Shown here piece by piece: positions 16,841 through 24,167 of a DNA stretch of 64,000 nt (within the stretch, counting starts at the first letter, position 1; every line of letters starts with the position of its first letter). The DNA is from Paracoccaceae bacterium. Lineage in GTDB: Bacteria > Pseudomonadota > Alphaproteobacteria > Rhodobacterales > Rhodobacteraceae. Location of the stretch: assembly GCA_014872875.1 (NCBI GenBank), contig WKFI01000019.1:62001-126000 (forward strand). The letters are read 5' to 3'. The position numbers and the translations under genes were made by a program. A model generated the notes under the pieces. The model worked only from the letters and a program-made list of their open reading frames with translations. It ran no database searches and was not told the origin of the DNA.

Positions 16841-17983
16841 CTATCCATTGTTATTGGTCTGGAACCACGTCTCCGGGTCCACGGGGCTGCCCCCTTCTCT
16901 CACCTCTATATAGAGCGTTTCCGAACGGTCAGTTCCAGTGCCTTCACCGCTTAGTGACAGAATTGCGCCGATTTGGGGAGTATTTCCTCCCATAAGACCG
17001 ACAGGTGTTCCTGCCGGGATCACCTGGCCCGGTTCGCCAAAGACTTCGGCCAAGCCCGAGAGCACGAAAAGCGTGTCGGGCTGCGGTTCCAGAATCATTA
17101 CATTGCCCAGATCCAGCAGCGCACCGCGATACCGGATCGTGGCGGCCGTGGGGCTGGCGACCAGGGCGCGCGGACGGGCGGCGATCAGGATGCCGTCGCG
17201 TTTGACACCTGCAGCATCACTTTGGCCATAACCGCGCAACAAGACACCTTGGACCGGCAATGTCAGACTGCCCTTTAGTGCGCTGATGTCGGCGCTGCTG
17301 TCTTCGATCTCACCATCGGCGATTTCCGAAAGGCCACTGGCAAACCCTTCAAGCGTCTCGGTCGAGGAGATCAGGATCGCGGTACGTACCGGGTCCTGGG
17401 TAAAGCGTTTGGGCAGGTCGGTACGGTTGGCGACTGCCTGGCTGAGTTCGGCGCGAGCCTGTTGTGCGCCAGCGAGCCCGTTCTCCAGCGTTTCAGCCGC
17501 GGTTTGTTGCAAAAGACGGAGGGTTCGGACTTCGGTCAGATCTTCGCGCAACGCCTGAGCACGGGCGTTCAGGCCGGGCGTGACCTCGGCCAGCATCATG
17601 GCCGAGCGGGCAGAGCCCAATGGGCCCGATGGGTGCAGCAGGAGGACCGGCGGCGCCGAGGTTTCGATAATCTGCAACACCCCCAGCAGCTGGGCAATCT
17701 CGGTCTCACGCGCTTTCAGGCTTTGGGTGATCTGGCCTTCGCGCCGCGCGGCGCGGCGCAGCCCGTCCCGCATGGCGCCCAGACCAGCCTCATAAGCCTT
17801 GACCGTTTCGGTCAGCGCCTTGACCCGGTCACGCGCCGTGCCCGCGCCCTGCAAAAGCAGGGTGGCGTTTTCCAGCTGCTCGGCCGCGGCGCGCGCAGCG
17901 CTGGCCGGATCATCCTGCGCCAGGGCGGGTCCTGAGAACGGTCCGGCAAGGACCAGACCCAGCAAAGCGGCGCGCAGGTTCAT
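16841..17983 (-). CDS. EnvC-like murein hydrolase activator, degenerate LytM domain
   Basis: This is a 380-residue periplasmic protein. It has a signal peptide ending at PALAQ, a long coiled-coil region (about 25-200, Ala/Glu/Leu/Arg rich) and a C-terminal LytM/M23-like domain (about 240-375). The LytM zinc ligands are absent: where the HxxxD and HxH motifs should be it reads VKRDGILIAARP and TLFVLSGLAEV. As with E. coli EnvC, this suggests an activator of amidases rather than an active peptidase. Its start overlaps the gpmI stop by four bases, and ctpA follows six bases later. The gpmI-envC-ctpA order is common in alphaproteobacteria. Confidence 0.88.
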   Translation of the reverse strand: MNLRAALLGLVLAGPFSGPALAQDDPASAARAAAEQLENATLLLQGAGTARDRVKALTETVKAYEAGLGAMRDGLRRAARREGQITQSLKARETEIAQLLGVLQIIETSAPPVLLLHPSGPLGSARSAMMLAEVTPGLNARAQALREDLTEVRTLRLLQQTAAETLENGLAGAQQARAELSQAVANRTDLPKRFTQDPVRTAILISSTETLEGFASGLSEIADGEIEDSSADISALKGSLTLPVQGVLLRGYGQSDAAGVKRDGILIAARPRALVASPTAATIRYRGALLDLGNVMILEPQPDTLFVLSGLAEVFGEPGQVIPAGTPVGLMGGNTPQIGAILSLSGEGTGTDRSETLYIEVREGGSPVDPETWFQTNNNG

Positions 17984-19497
17984 ACGATCAGGCTCTCCCC
18001 TGTCATCTCGGCCGGTTGCGGCAGGCCCATCAGTTTCAGAACCGTCGGCGCCAGGTCAGCGAGCCGTCCGGGGCGCAGGGATGCACCTTCGGGGCCACCA
18101 AACAGAACCACCGGCACCGGGTTCAACGTGTGCGCAGTATGGGGGCCGCCAGTCACCGGGTCCACCATGGTTTCGCAGTTTCCGTGGTCTGCCGTAACGA
18201 TCATTGCGCCGCCGACCTTTTCGAGCGCCGCGACCACCCGCGCCAGACCCTGATCCACCGCCTCGCAGGCGGCAATTGCGGCTTGCAGATCCCCAGTATG
18301 ACCCACCATGTCGGGGTTGGCATAATTGGTGACGATCAGGTCATAGCCGTCTTCGATGGCTTCCACGAATTTGTCCGTCACCTCGCCCGAGGACATTTCC
18401 GGCTGCAGGTCGTATGTGGCCACTTTGGGCGATTTCGGCATGAAGCGGTCTTCGCCGTCCTCGGGTTCCTCTTCCCCACCATTCAGGAAGAAAGTGACAT
18501 GGGGGTATTTCTCGGTCTCGGCCAGACGAAACTGGCGCAGGCCCTTTTTGGCCACCCATTCGCCCAGCGTGTTCTTGATGTCGCGCGACGGAAAGACCGT
18601 GGTCATGAAGGTGTTGTGTTCGTCCGAATATTCGACCATGCCCAGCAGCCCGGACAATTGCGGGCGTTTGCCGGTGTCGAAGCCCGAAAAGCTGGGCTGG
18701 CCGATAGCGGCCAGGATCTCACGCGCGCGGTCGGCGCGGAAGTTGAGACAGAAGACGCCGTCGCCATCGCGGACGCCGCCATAGCCGCCAACCACCGTGG
18801 CGGTAATGAACTCATCGGTTTCGGACCGGTTGTAGGCCTGGGTGATGGCGGAATGCGCATCGGTGGCCTTGTTGCCCTGTCCGTTGATCATCGCGTGATA
18901 AGCCTCGGCCACCCGTTCCCAACGGTTATCACGGTCCATTGCGAAATACCGCCCGGTGACTGTGCCGATACGGGCGCCTTCGGGCAGATTTTCCTCGAGT
19001 GTGCTGAAATACTGGTAGGCCGATTTCGGCGCCACGTCGCGACCGTCGGTGATGGCATGCAGCACCACCGGCACACCGGCGCCGGTCACGGCACGCATGG
19101 CGGCCAGGATGTGATTCAGGTGCCCGTGCACGCCGCCGTCCGAAACCATGCCCATCAGATGCGCAGTGCCGCCGGTTTCCTTGAGCTTGGCGATGAAAGC
19201 GTTCAGCGCGGCATTGTCAAAGAACGACCCCTCTTCGATGGCCAGATCGATCTGCCCCAGATCCATCGCCACCACGCGGCCGGCACCGATATTGGTGTGG
19301 CCGACCTCGGAATTGCCCATCTGCCCGCGCGGCAGGCCCACATCCGGACCATATGTGATCAGCGTGGCATTTGGCCCGCTTTCCATCAGCGCGTCGAAGG
19401 TCGGGGTATGGGCCAGGTAGGGCGCATTGGCCGTCTTGTCCTCGGACAGCCCCCAACCATCAAGGATACACAGGACAACGGGCTTGGGTGCGGACAT
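17980..19497 (-). CDS. gpmI: 2,3-bisphosphoglycerate-independent phosphoglycerate mutase
   Basis: GpmI interconverts 3- and 2-phosphoglycerate in glycolysis and gluconeogenesis using two Mn2+ ions. It is about 505 residues with the usual two-domain alkaline-phosphatase-like fold. The metal-binding opening is LCILDGWG, the phosphorylated Ser is in GQMGNSEVGHTNIG, and C-terminal metal ligands appear in DMVGHTGD and TADHGNCE. Family members begin MxAPKPVVLCILDGWG, so 19497 is used; ATGs at 19509 and 19512 are possible, and no ribosome site is decisive. It is the first gene of the gpmI-envC-ctpA unit. Confidence 0.95.
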   Translation of the reverse strand: MSAPKPVVLCILDGWGLSEDKTANAPYLAHTPTFDALMESGPNATLITYGPDVGLPRGQMGNSEVGHTNIGAGRVVAMDLGQIDLAIEEGSFFDNAALNAFIAKLKETGGTAHLMGMVSDGGVHGHLNHILAAMRAVTGAGVPVVLHAITDGRDVAPKSAYQYFSTLEENLPEGARIGTVTGRYFAMDRDNRWERVAEAYHAMINGQGNKATDAHSAITQAYNRSETDEFITATVVGGYGGVRDGDGVFCLNFRADRAREILAAIGQPSFSGFDTGKRPQLSGLLGMVEYSDEHNTFMTTVFPSRDIKNTLGEWVAKKGLRQFRLAETEKYPHVTFFLNGGEEEPEDGEDRFMPKSPKVATYDLQPEMSSGEVTDKFVEAIEDGYDLIVTNYANPDMVGHTGDLQAAIAACEAVDQGLARVVAALEKVGGAMIVTADHGNCETMVDPVTGGPHTAHTLNPVPVVLFGGPEGASLRPGRLADLAPTVLKLMGLPQPAEMTGESLIV

Positions 19498-19597
19498 CAA
19501 AACTCTCATCATTGTTCCGGAGGCACAAGGAATTTGAAGGCCTTCTAACGGTTTGACCGCCCGGGGTGAACCGCCATCGGCGCCACAGTTTGCGTTA

Positions 19598-22534
19598 TCA
19601 TTTCGCCGGGTTGCCGCGAAGACGGGCTACAGGGGCCGGATGAGCGTCCTCGGGCGTGAGTTTCGCGCGCAGAAGCGCCATCGGATGCGCCTTGAGGCTG
19701 AGCCTGGTGGCCACGTAATCCTCGACCACCTGTTCGCCCAGGCTCATCTGCGGCAGGTGGGCGGCGGGTTCGTGGATCGCCTCCCCCTCCAGATCCTGGG
19801 AAAACAGCGGCAGCGGCTTGACCGAGGCGATGGCCTTGGCCGCCCACAGCGCCTCGCGCCGGTTCAGCCCCAGGCTGGCAAAGGCATCGGCCTCGGCCAG
19901 GCGTTCGATGATCGCAGGCCCCAGCCCGGCCTTGCGCCAGACATCCTCCAATTCGCGATAGCCGTTGCCGCGTGCCGCACTCAGCCAAGCGGCGTCGTCT
20001 TCGGAAAAGCCCTTGATCTGGCGGAAGCCCAGACGCAGCGCCAACCCGCCGCGCCCGTCCGGTTCCATCACATTGTCCCAGTAACTGGCATTGACGCAGA
20101 CCGGGCGCACCTCGACCCCGTGTTCGCGGGCATCGCGCACGATCTGGGCCGGGGCATAAAACCCCATCGGCTGGGAATTCAGCAACGCGCAGGCAAAGAT
20201 CCCCGGGTGGTGGCATTTGATCCAGGCGCTGGCATAGACCAGCAGCGCAAAACTCGCCGCGTGGCTTTCGGGGAAGCCATAGGATCCGAAGCCTTCGATC
20301 TGTGAAAAACAGCGTTCGGCAAATTCGGCGTCATAGCCGTTGCGCGCCATGCCACGCAGGAACAGCGACCGGAATTCGCTGACATTGCCATGTTTCTTGA
20401 AGGTCGCCAGCGACCGGCGCAAACGGTCCGCCTGTTCAGGTGTAAAGCCCGCGCCGACAATGGCAATCTGCATGGCCTGTTCCTGAAACAGCGGCACGCC
20501 CAGGGTCTTGCCCAGCACCTCGCCCAGCGCGTCCGAGGGGAAGCTCACCTCCTCCTCCCCATTCCGGCGCCGGATGTAGGGATGCACCATATCACCCTGG
20601 ATCGGGCCAGGACGGATGATCGCCACCTCGATCACCAGGTCATAGAAATTGCGCGGCCGCATCCGGGGCAGGAAGTTCATCTGCGCCCGGCTTTCGACCT
20701 GGAATACGCCGATGCTGTCGGCTTCGCACAGCATGTCATAGACGCGCGGATCCTCCTGCGGCAGGGTCGCCAGCGTGTGGCGCTGCCGGTGGTGCTGGTC
20801 GATCAGGTCGAACGCCTTGCGGATGCAGGTCAGCATGCCAAGGCTCAGCACATCGACCTTGAGGATGCCCAGCGCGTCGATATCATCCTTGTCCCAGCAG
20901 ATCACCGTGCGCCCTTCCATCGTGGCATTTTCAATGGGGACCAGTTCGTCCAGACGGCCCTGGGTGATGATGAAGCCGCCGACATGCTGCGACAGGTGGC
21001 GCGGAAAACCGATGATCTGCTTGACCAGCTGCAGGGTCTGGATCAGGCGGCGGTCATTCGGATCCAACCCGATCTCGCGCATGCGCTGGTCTTCGACCCC
21101 TTCGGTGCTGAAGAACCCCCAGAGCTGCGAAGACAGGGCCGAGATCGTGTCTTCGGTCAAACCCATGGCGCGGCCGACCTCGCGAATGGCGCGCTTGCCA
21201 CGATAATGAATCACCGTCGCGCACAGCCCTGCGCGATGCCGTCCATAGCGCTCATAAATGTGCTGGATCACCTCCTCGCGCCGTTCATGTTCGAAATCGA
21301 CATCGATATCGGGGGGCTCGTCCCGGGCTTCGCTGACGAAGCGTTCGAACACCATGGTACCCATCTCCGGGCTGACCGAGGTCACGCCCAGGCAGTAGCA
21401 CACCACCGAATTCGCCGCCGAGCCGCGCCCCTGGCACAGGATGTCCCGGCTGCGGGCGAAATGGACAATGTCGCGCACGGTCAGGAAATAGGGCTCGTAA
21501 CGCAGCTTGCCGATCAGGGCCAGTTCATGTTCCAGCATCTTACGCACTTTGTCCGAGGCCCCACCCGGGTAGCGCCATATCAGCCCCTCTTCGGACAGGC
21601 GGCGCAACCGTTCGGCGGGCGTCTCCCCCTCGGCCTCGGTCGGGTAGTCATAGCGCAGCTCGTCCAGCGAAAAGGTCAGGCTGTCGGCAAGCGCACCGGC
21701 GCGATCCACCGCATCTTCGAATCCGGCAAAGATCCGGCGCATCTCGGCCTCGGACCGCATCCTCTGTTCGCCATTAGCCAGGGCCGCACGGCCCAGCGCC
21801 TCGACCCGGCAGCGCAGGCGGATGGCACTGAGCACATCCGCCAGTCGCCGCCGTCCACCATGATGCATCCGCGGCGCGGCACTGGCCAGCGTCGGCAGCC
21901 CCAATGTCTGCGCCTGCGCTGTGAGCTGTTCAAACCGTACCCTGTCCGTACCGTCATAAGCCGGCACCATCATCAGATGCGCCCGCCCGGCAAAGCGGCG
22001 CGCCATCTGCTGCGCCTGTGGCATCCATCCGCCCGCGCCGCCCGGCCCCGGATCCGCCTGTGGCCAAAGAAGCAGATGGAGACCGTCCGCAAACTCCAGC
22101 AGATCGGACAGATGCAGCAGGCACGCCCCCTTCTCCGCCCTCAACCGCCCGGCCGAAAGGATCCGGCACAGGTTGCTCCACCCGGCACGGCTGGTCGGCA
22201 GGGCAATCACGCAGGGCGCATCTGTGAAAATCAGCTTGGCCGCCGGGATCAGCCGGGGCTGGTCATGAATCGGAAATGACGGCGGAGGGGACACATCGGC
22301 GGGACACACAGGCCCGATCGGATCATTCTCCCGCTCCCATGTCCGGCGTTCCTCGACCCGCCGGGAAATATCGCGCGCCTCCAGATGCGCACGCACCACG
22401 CCGCCCACCGAATTCTCATCCGCAATCGCCAGCGCAGGGAGCCCCAGCACCAGGGCACGCTGCACATATTCCTCGGGATGTGATGCCCCGGTGAGGAAGG
22501 TGAAGTTGGAGAGATTCGCGAACTCGACAAACAT
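19598..22534 (-). CDS. dnaE2: Error-prone DNA polymerase DnaE2 (ImuC), short C terminus
   Basis: DnaE2 is a C-family polymerase used for damage-induced mutagenesis with ImuA and ImuB. The 978-residue product has an N-terminal PHP domain (SNFTFLTGASHPEEY), polymerase motifs PPDIDVDFEHERREEVI and GRGSAANSVVCYCLG, helix-hairpin-helix signals and the run KCHHPGIFACALLNSQPMGFY. It stops about 25 residues after LSLKAHPMALL, whereas most DnaE2 proteins carry a further 90-100 residue OB-fold there. Other frames show no continuation, so the loss looks real. No imuA or imuB is adjacent. A LexA-type box lies 16 bases upstream. Confidence 0.93.
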   Translation of the reverse strand: MFVEFANLSNFTFLTGASHPEEYVQRALVLGLPALAIADENSVGGVVRAHLEARDISRRVEERRTWERENDPIGPVCPADVSPPPSFPIHDQPRLIPAAKLIFTDAPCVIALPTSRAGWSNLCRILSAGRLRAEKGACLLHLSDLLEFADGLHLLLWPQADPGPGGAGGWMPQAQQMARRFAGRAHLMMVPAYDGTDRVRFEQLTAQAQTLGLPTLASAAPRMHHGGRRRLADVLSAIRLRCRVEALGRAALANGEQRMRSEAEMRRIFAGFEDAVDRAGALADSLTFSLDELRYDYPTEAEGETPAERLRRLSEEGLIWRYPGGASDKVRKMLEHELALIGKLRYEPYFLTVRDIVHFARSRDILCQGRGSAANSVVCYCLGVTSVSPEMGTMVFERFVSEARDEPPDIDVDFEHERREEVIQHIYERYGRHRAGLCATVIHYRGKRAIREVGRAMGLTEDTISALSSQLWGFFSTEGVEDQRMREIGLDPNDRRLIQTLQLVKQIIGFPRHLSQHVGGFIITQGRLDELVPIENATMEGRTVICWDKDDIDALGILKVDVLSLGMLTCIRKAFDLIDQHHRQRHTLATLPQEDPRVYDMLCEADSIGVFQVESRAQMNFLPRMRPRNFYDLVIEVAIIRPGPIQGDMVHPYIRRRNGEEEVSFPSDALGEVLGKTLGVPLFQEQAMQIAIVGAGFTPEQADRLRRSLATFKKHGNVSEFRSLFLRGMARNGYDAEFAERCFSQIEGFGSYGFPESHAASFALLVYASAWIKCHHPGIFACALLNSQPMGFYAPAQIVRDAREHGVEVRPVCVNASYWDNVMEPDGRGGLALRLGFRQIKGFSEDDAAWLSAARGNGYRELEDVWRKAGLGPAIIERLAEADAFASLGLNRREALWAAKAIASVKPLPLFSQDLEGEAIHEPAAHLPQMSLGEQVVEDYVATRLSLKAHPMALLRAKLTPEDAHPAPVARLRGNPAK

Positions 22535-22549
22535 GGCAGGATACAGAAT

Positions 22550-22564
22550 ATTCTTGTTTTGTTC
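22550..22564 (-). promoter_or_regulatory. LexA (SOS) box candidate upstream of dnaE2
   Basis: The minus strand reads GAAC-N7-GAAT, one mismatch from the alphaproteobacterial LexA site GAAC-N7-GAAC (GTTC-N7-GTTC on the other strand). It ends 15 bases before the dnaE2 start, a position suited to repression. The family's known SOS control supports the call. Confidence 0.65.
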
Positions 22565-22607
22565 TCTTTTCGAGTCCTTCCGGGATCAAGAGCCGAGCTG
22601 CTGCTTC

Positions 22608-22656
22608 TTTCTGGTCAAAAATACCTCAGGGGGTTTGGGGGACAGCGTCCCCCATC
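22608..22656. repeat. Conserved-looking intergenic GC hairpin element
   Basis: A segment beginning CTGGTCAAAAATACCTC is followed by a perfect hairpin GGGGGAC-AGC-GTCCCCC (22637-22653). From memory, very similar intergenic elements recur in Rhodobacterales genomes; only one copy was noticed in this window. It could end the ABC ATPase transcript. Confidence 0.5.
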
Positions 22657-22708
22657 CTTGTCATGCTCGGGACCCGCGGGAACTGACCGTACAGCACCCA
22701 GCCCGCAC

Positions 22709-23638
22709 TCACCCTTTGGAGGTCAGGGCCAGGAACACGTCTTCCAGATCCGCTTCTTCGGTTTTCACGTCGCGAATGGTGATGCCGGCCGCGCGCACCG
22801 CGGCCAGCACCCGTTCGGCACTGACCTGACGGCTTTTATAGCGCAGCATGACCGCTCCATCGTCGCGCAACTCGGCCTCGACCCCGGGGGCTGCGGGCAG
22901 ATCGGTCACCGGGTGATCGGGATGCACGACCATGGTCTTGGCATCGAGACGGCCCAGCAGATTGTCCTTGCTGTCGCGCGCCACGACCTCGCCCTGGTTG
23001 ATGATGCCTATCTCGTCACACATCTCCTCGGCCTCTTCCAGATAATGGGTGGTCAGGATGATCGTCATGCCTTGCGCATTCAGCTTGCGAACGTTTTCCC
23101 ACAGCATCTGGCGCAGTTCGATATCCACCCCGGCGGTGGGTTCGTCCAGAACCAGCACGTTGGGGCGATGCACCAGCGCCTTGCCCAACAGCAGACGCCG
23201 CCGCATGCCGCCCGACAGGGTCCGGGCATAGGCCTGCGCCTTGTCGGTCAGGCCGACCATCTCCAGGATCTCGTCGCTCCAGCGTTCGGCCTTGGGTACC
23301 CCGTAAAGCCCCGCCTGCACCTCCAACGCACCGCGCGGCGTGAAGAACGGGTCCAGGTTCAGCTCCTGCGGCATCACTCCGATGGCCGCCCGCGACTGGC
23401 GCGGGTTCGCATCCTGATCGAAGCCCCAGATCGTCACCTTGCCGCTGGTCTTGGTCACCAGACCAGCCAGAATGTTTATCAGGGTGGACTTGCCTGCCCC
23501 GTTTGGCCCCAGCAGTCCGAAAACAGACCCGCGTGGAATACTCAGGTCGATCCCCTTCAGCGCCTCCTTCGGCGGGGCGCCCTTCTGGCCCAGATAGGTC
23601 TTGCGTAGCCCCTCGATTCGGATGGCGTCCTGTGTCAT
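22709..23638 (-). CDS. ABC transporter ATP-binding protein (ABC-2 export type)
   Basis: This is a 309-residue ABC ATPase with intact motifs: Walker [11 protein letters not shown]-loop VMPQE, signature LSGGMRRRL, Walker [13 protein letters not shown] and H-switch LTTHYLEE. The sequence resembles the YadG/CcmA-like ATPases that power ABC-2 permeases, and the C-terminal 80 residues form the usual accessory region. No ABC-2 permease gene lies on either side (dnaE2 downstream, a divergent zinc-finger gene upstream), so its membrane partner must be encoded elsewhere. The exported substrate cannot be deduced. Confidence 0.92.
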   Translation of the reverse strand: MTQDAIRIEGLRKTYLGQKGAPPKEALKGIDLSIPRGSVFGLLGPNGAGKSTLINILAGLVTKTSGKVTIWGFDQDANPRQSRAAIGVMPQELNLDPFFTPRGALEVQAGLYGVPKAERWSDEILEMVGLTDKAQAYARTLSGGMRRRLLLGKALVHRPNVLVLDEPTAGVDIELRQMLWENVRKLNAQGMTIILTTHYLEEAEEMCDEIGIINQGEVVARDSKDNLLGRLDAKTMVVHPDHPVTDLPAAPGVEAELRDDGAVMLRYKSRQVSAERVLAAVRAAGITIRDVKTEEADLEDVFLALTSKG

Positions 23639-23709
23639 TGCGGCCCTTGCCCCCGGAATTGTCCTGCCTCATAAAAGCGACTAGCCGAATTCGAGAAGGA
23701 CTGCCAGTG

Positions 23710-23895
23710 ATGACAATCGAAGCGCCGGAAACCCGGACCGTCACCAGCTATCGCGTCGCCTGTGACGGCGGCGAAGGGGCCTTGGGCCATCCGCGGGTCT
23801 ACCTGCAGATCCCCGAAGATATTGGCTGGGTCGAATGCCCCTATTGCGACTGCAAATACATCCACGAGGACTACGCCGACAAAGCCGCTGAATAA
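23710..23895 (+). CDS. Small zinc-finger protein (zf-CHCC, NDUFS6-like)
   Basis: This is a 61-residue protein with a Cys-His-Cys-Cys pattern (VACDGG, ALGHP, ECPYCDC) that matches the zf-CHCC domain of the complex I subunit NDUFS6. In alphaproteobacteria this stand-alone protein is conserved and is linked to complex I. The start at the ATG at 23710 is chosen; a GTG lies three bases earlier. It is divergent from the ABC ATPase gene and followed by a strong hairpin. Confidence 0.85.
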   Translation: MTIEAPETRTVTSYRVACDGGEGALGHPRVYLQIPEDIGWVECPYCDCKYIHEDYADKAAE

Positions 23896-23901
23896 AGCGC
23901 G

Positions 23902-23924
23902 CCCGACGGTTACAAACCGTCGGG
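23902..23924 (+). terminator. Hairpin after the zinc-finger gene
   Basis: A perfect 10-base stem (CCCGACGGTT and its complement) with a three-base loop starts seven bases past the stop codon. No T run follows. Confidence 0.55.
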
Positions 23925-24080
23925 GCAAAGCACCATCCCGAAACTCGGTGCAACGTCCGGCTTAAAGTCCGACGCGGTTTCCGGCCCTCTTCGCCCGGCC
24001 CCCGGTTTCCGCGTCGGAAACAGCACCGAATCCCTAGCATGAATTCACGCCCCACGCCTCCAGTGGGCCAGCTGTGCGCT

Positions 24081-24099
24081 AATTGCCAGAACGGCAATT
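24081..24099. repeat. Inverted repeat upstream of polA
   Basis: The 7-base arms AATTGCC and GGCAATT are separated by five bases, 69 bases before the polA start. It may be a leader hairpin or an operator; nothing decides between these. The rest of the 23925-24167 gap shows nothing clear. Confidence 0.4.
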
Positions 24100-24167
24100 G
24101 CGGTCTGTCGCCCGATACCCGATAACCTAGGACACACGCGCGATACGAACCCGGGGAGCACCGCGAC

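Noticed and set aside
20390-22279. A 629-residue open frame opposite dnaE2
   Set aside because: Same reason: low-complexity His/Gln/Arg sequence and no motif, with dnaE2 intact on the minus strand.
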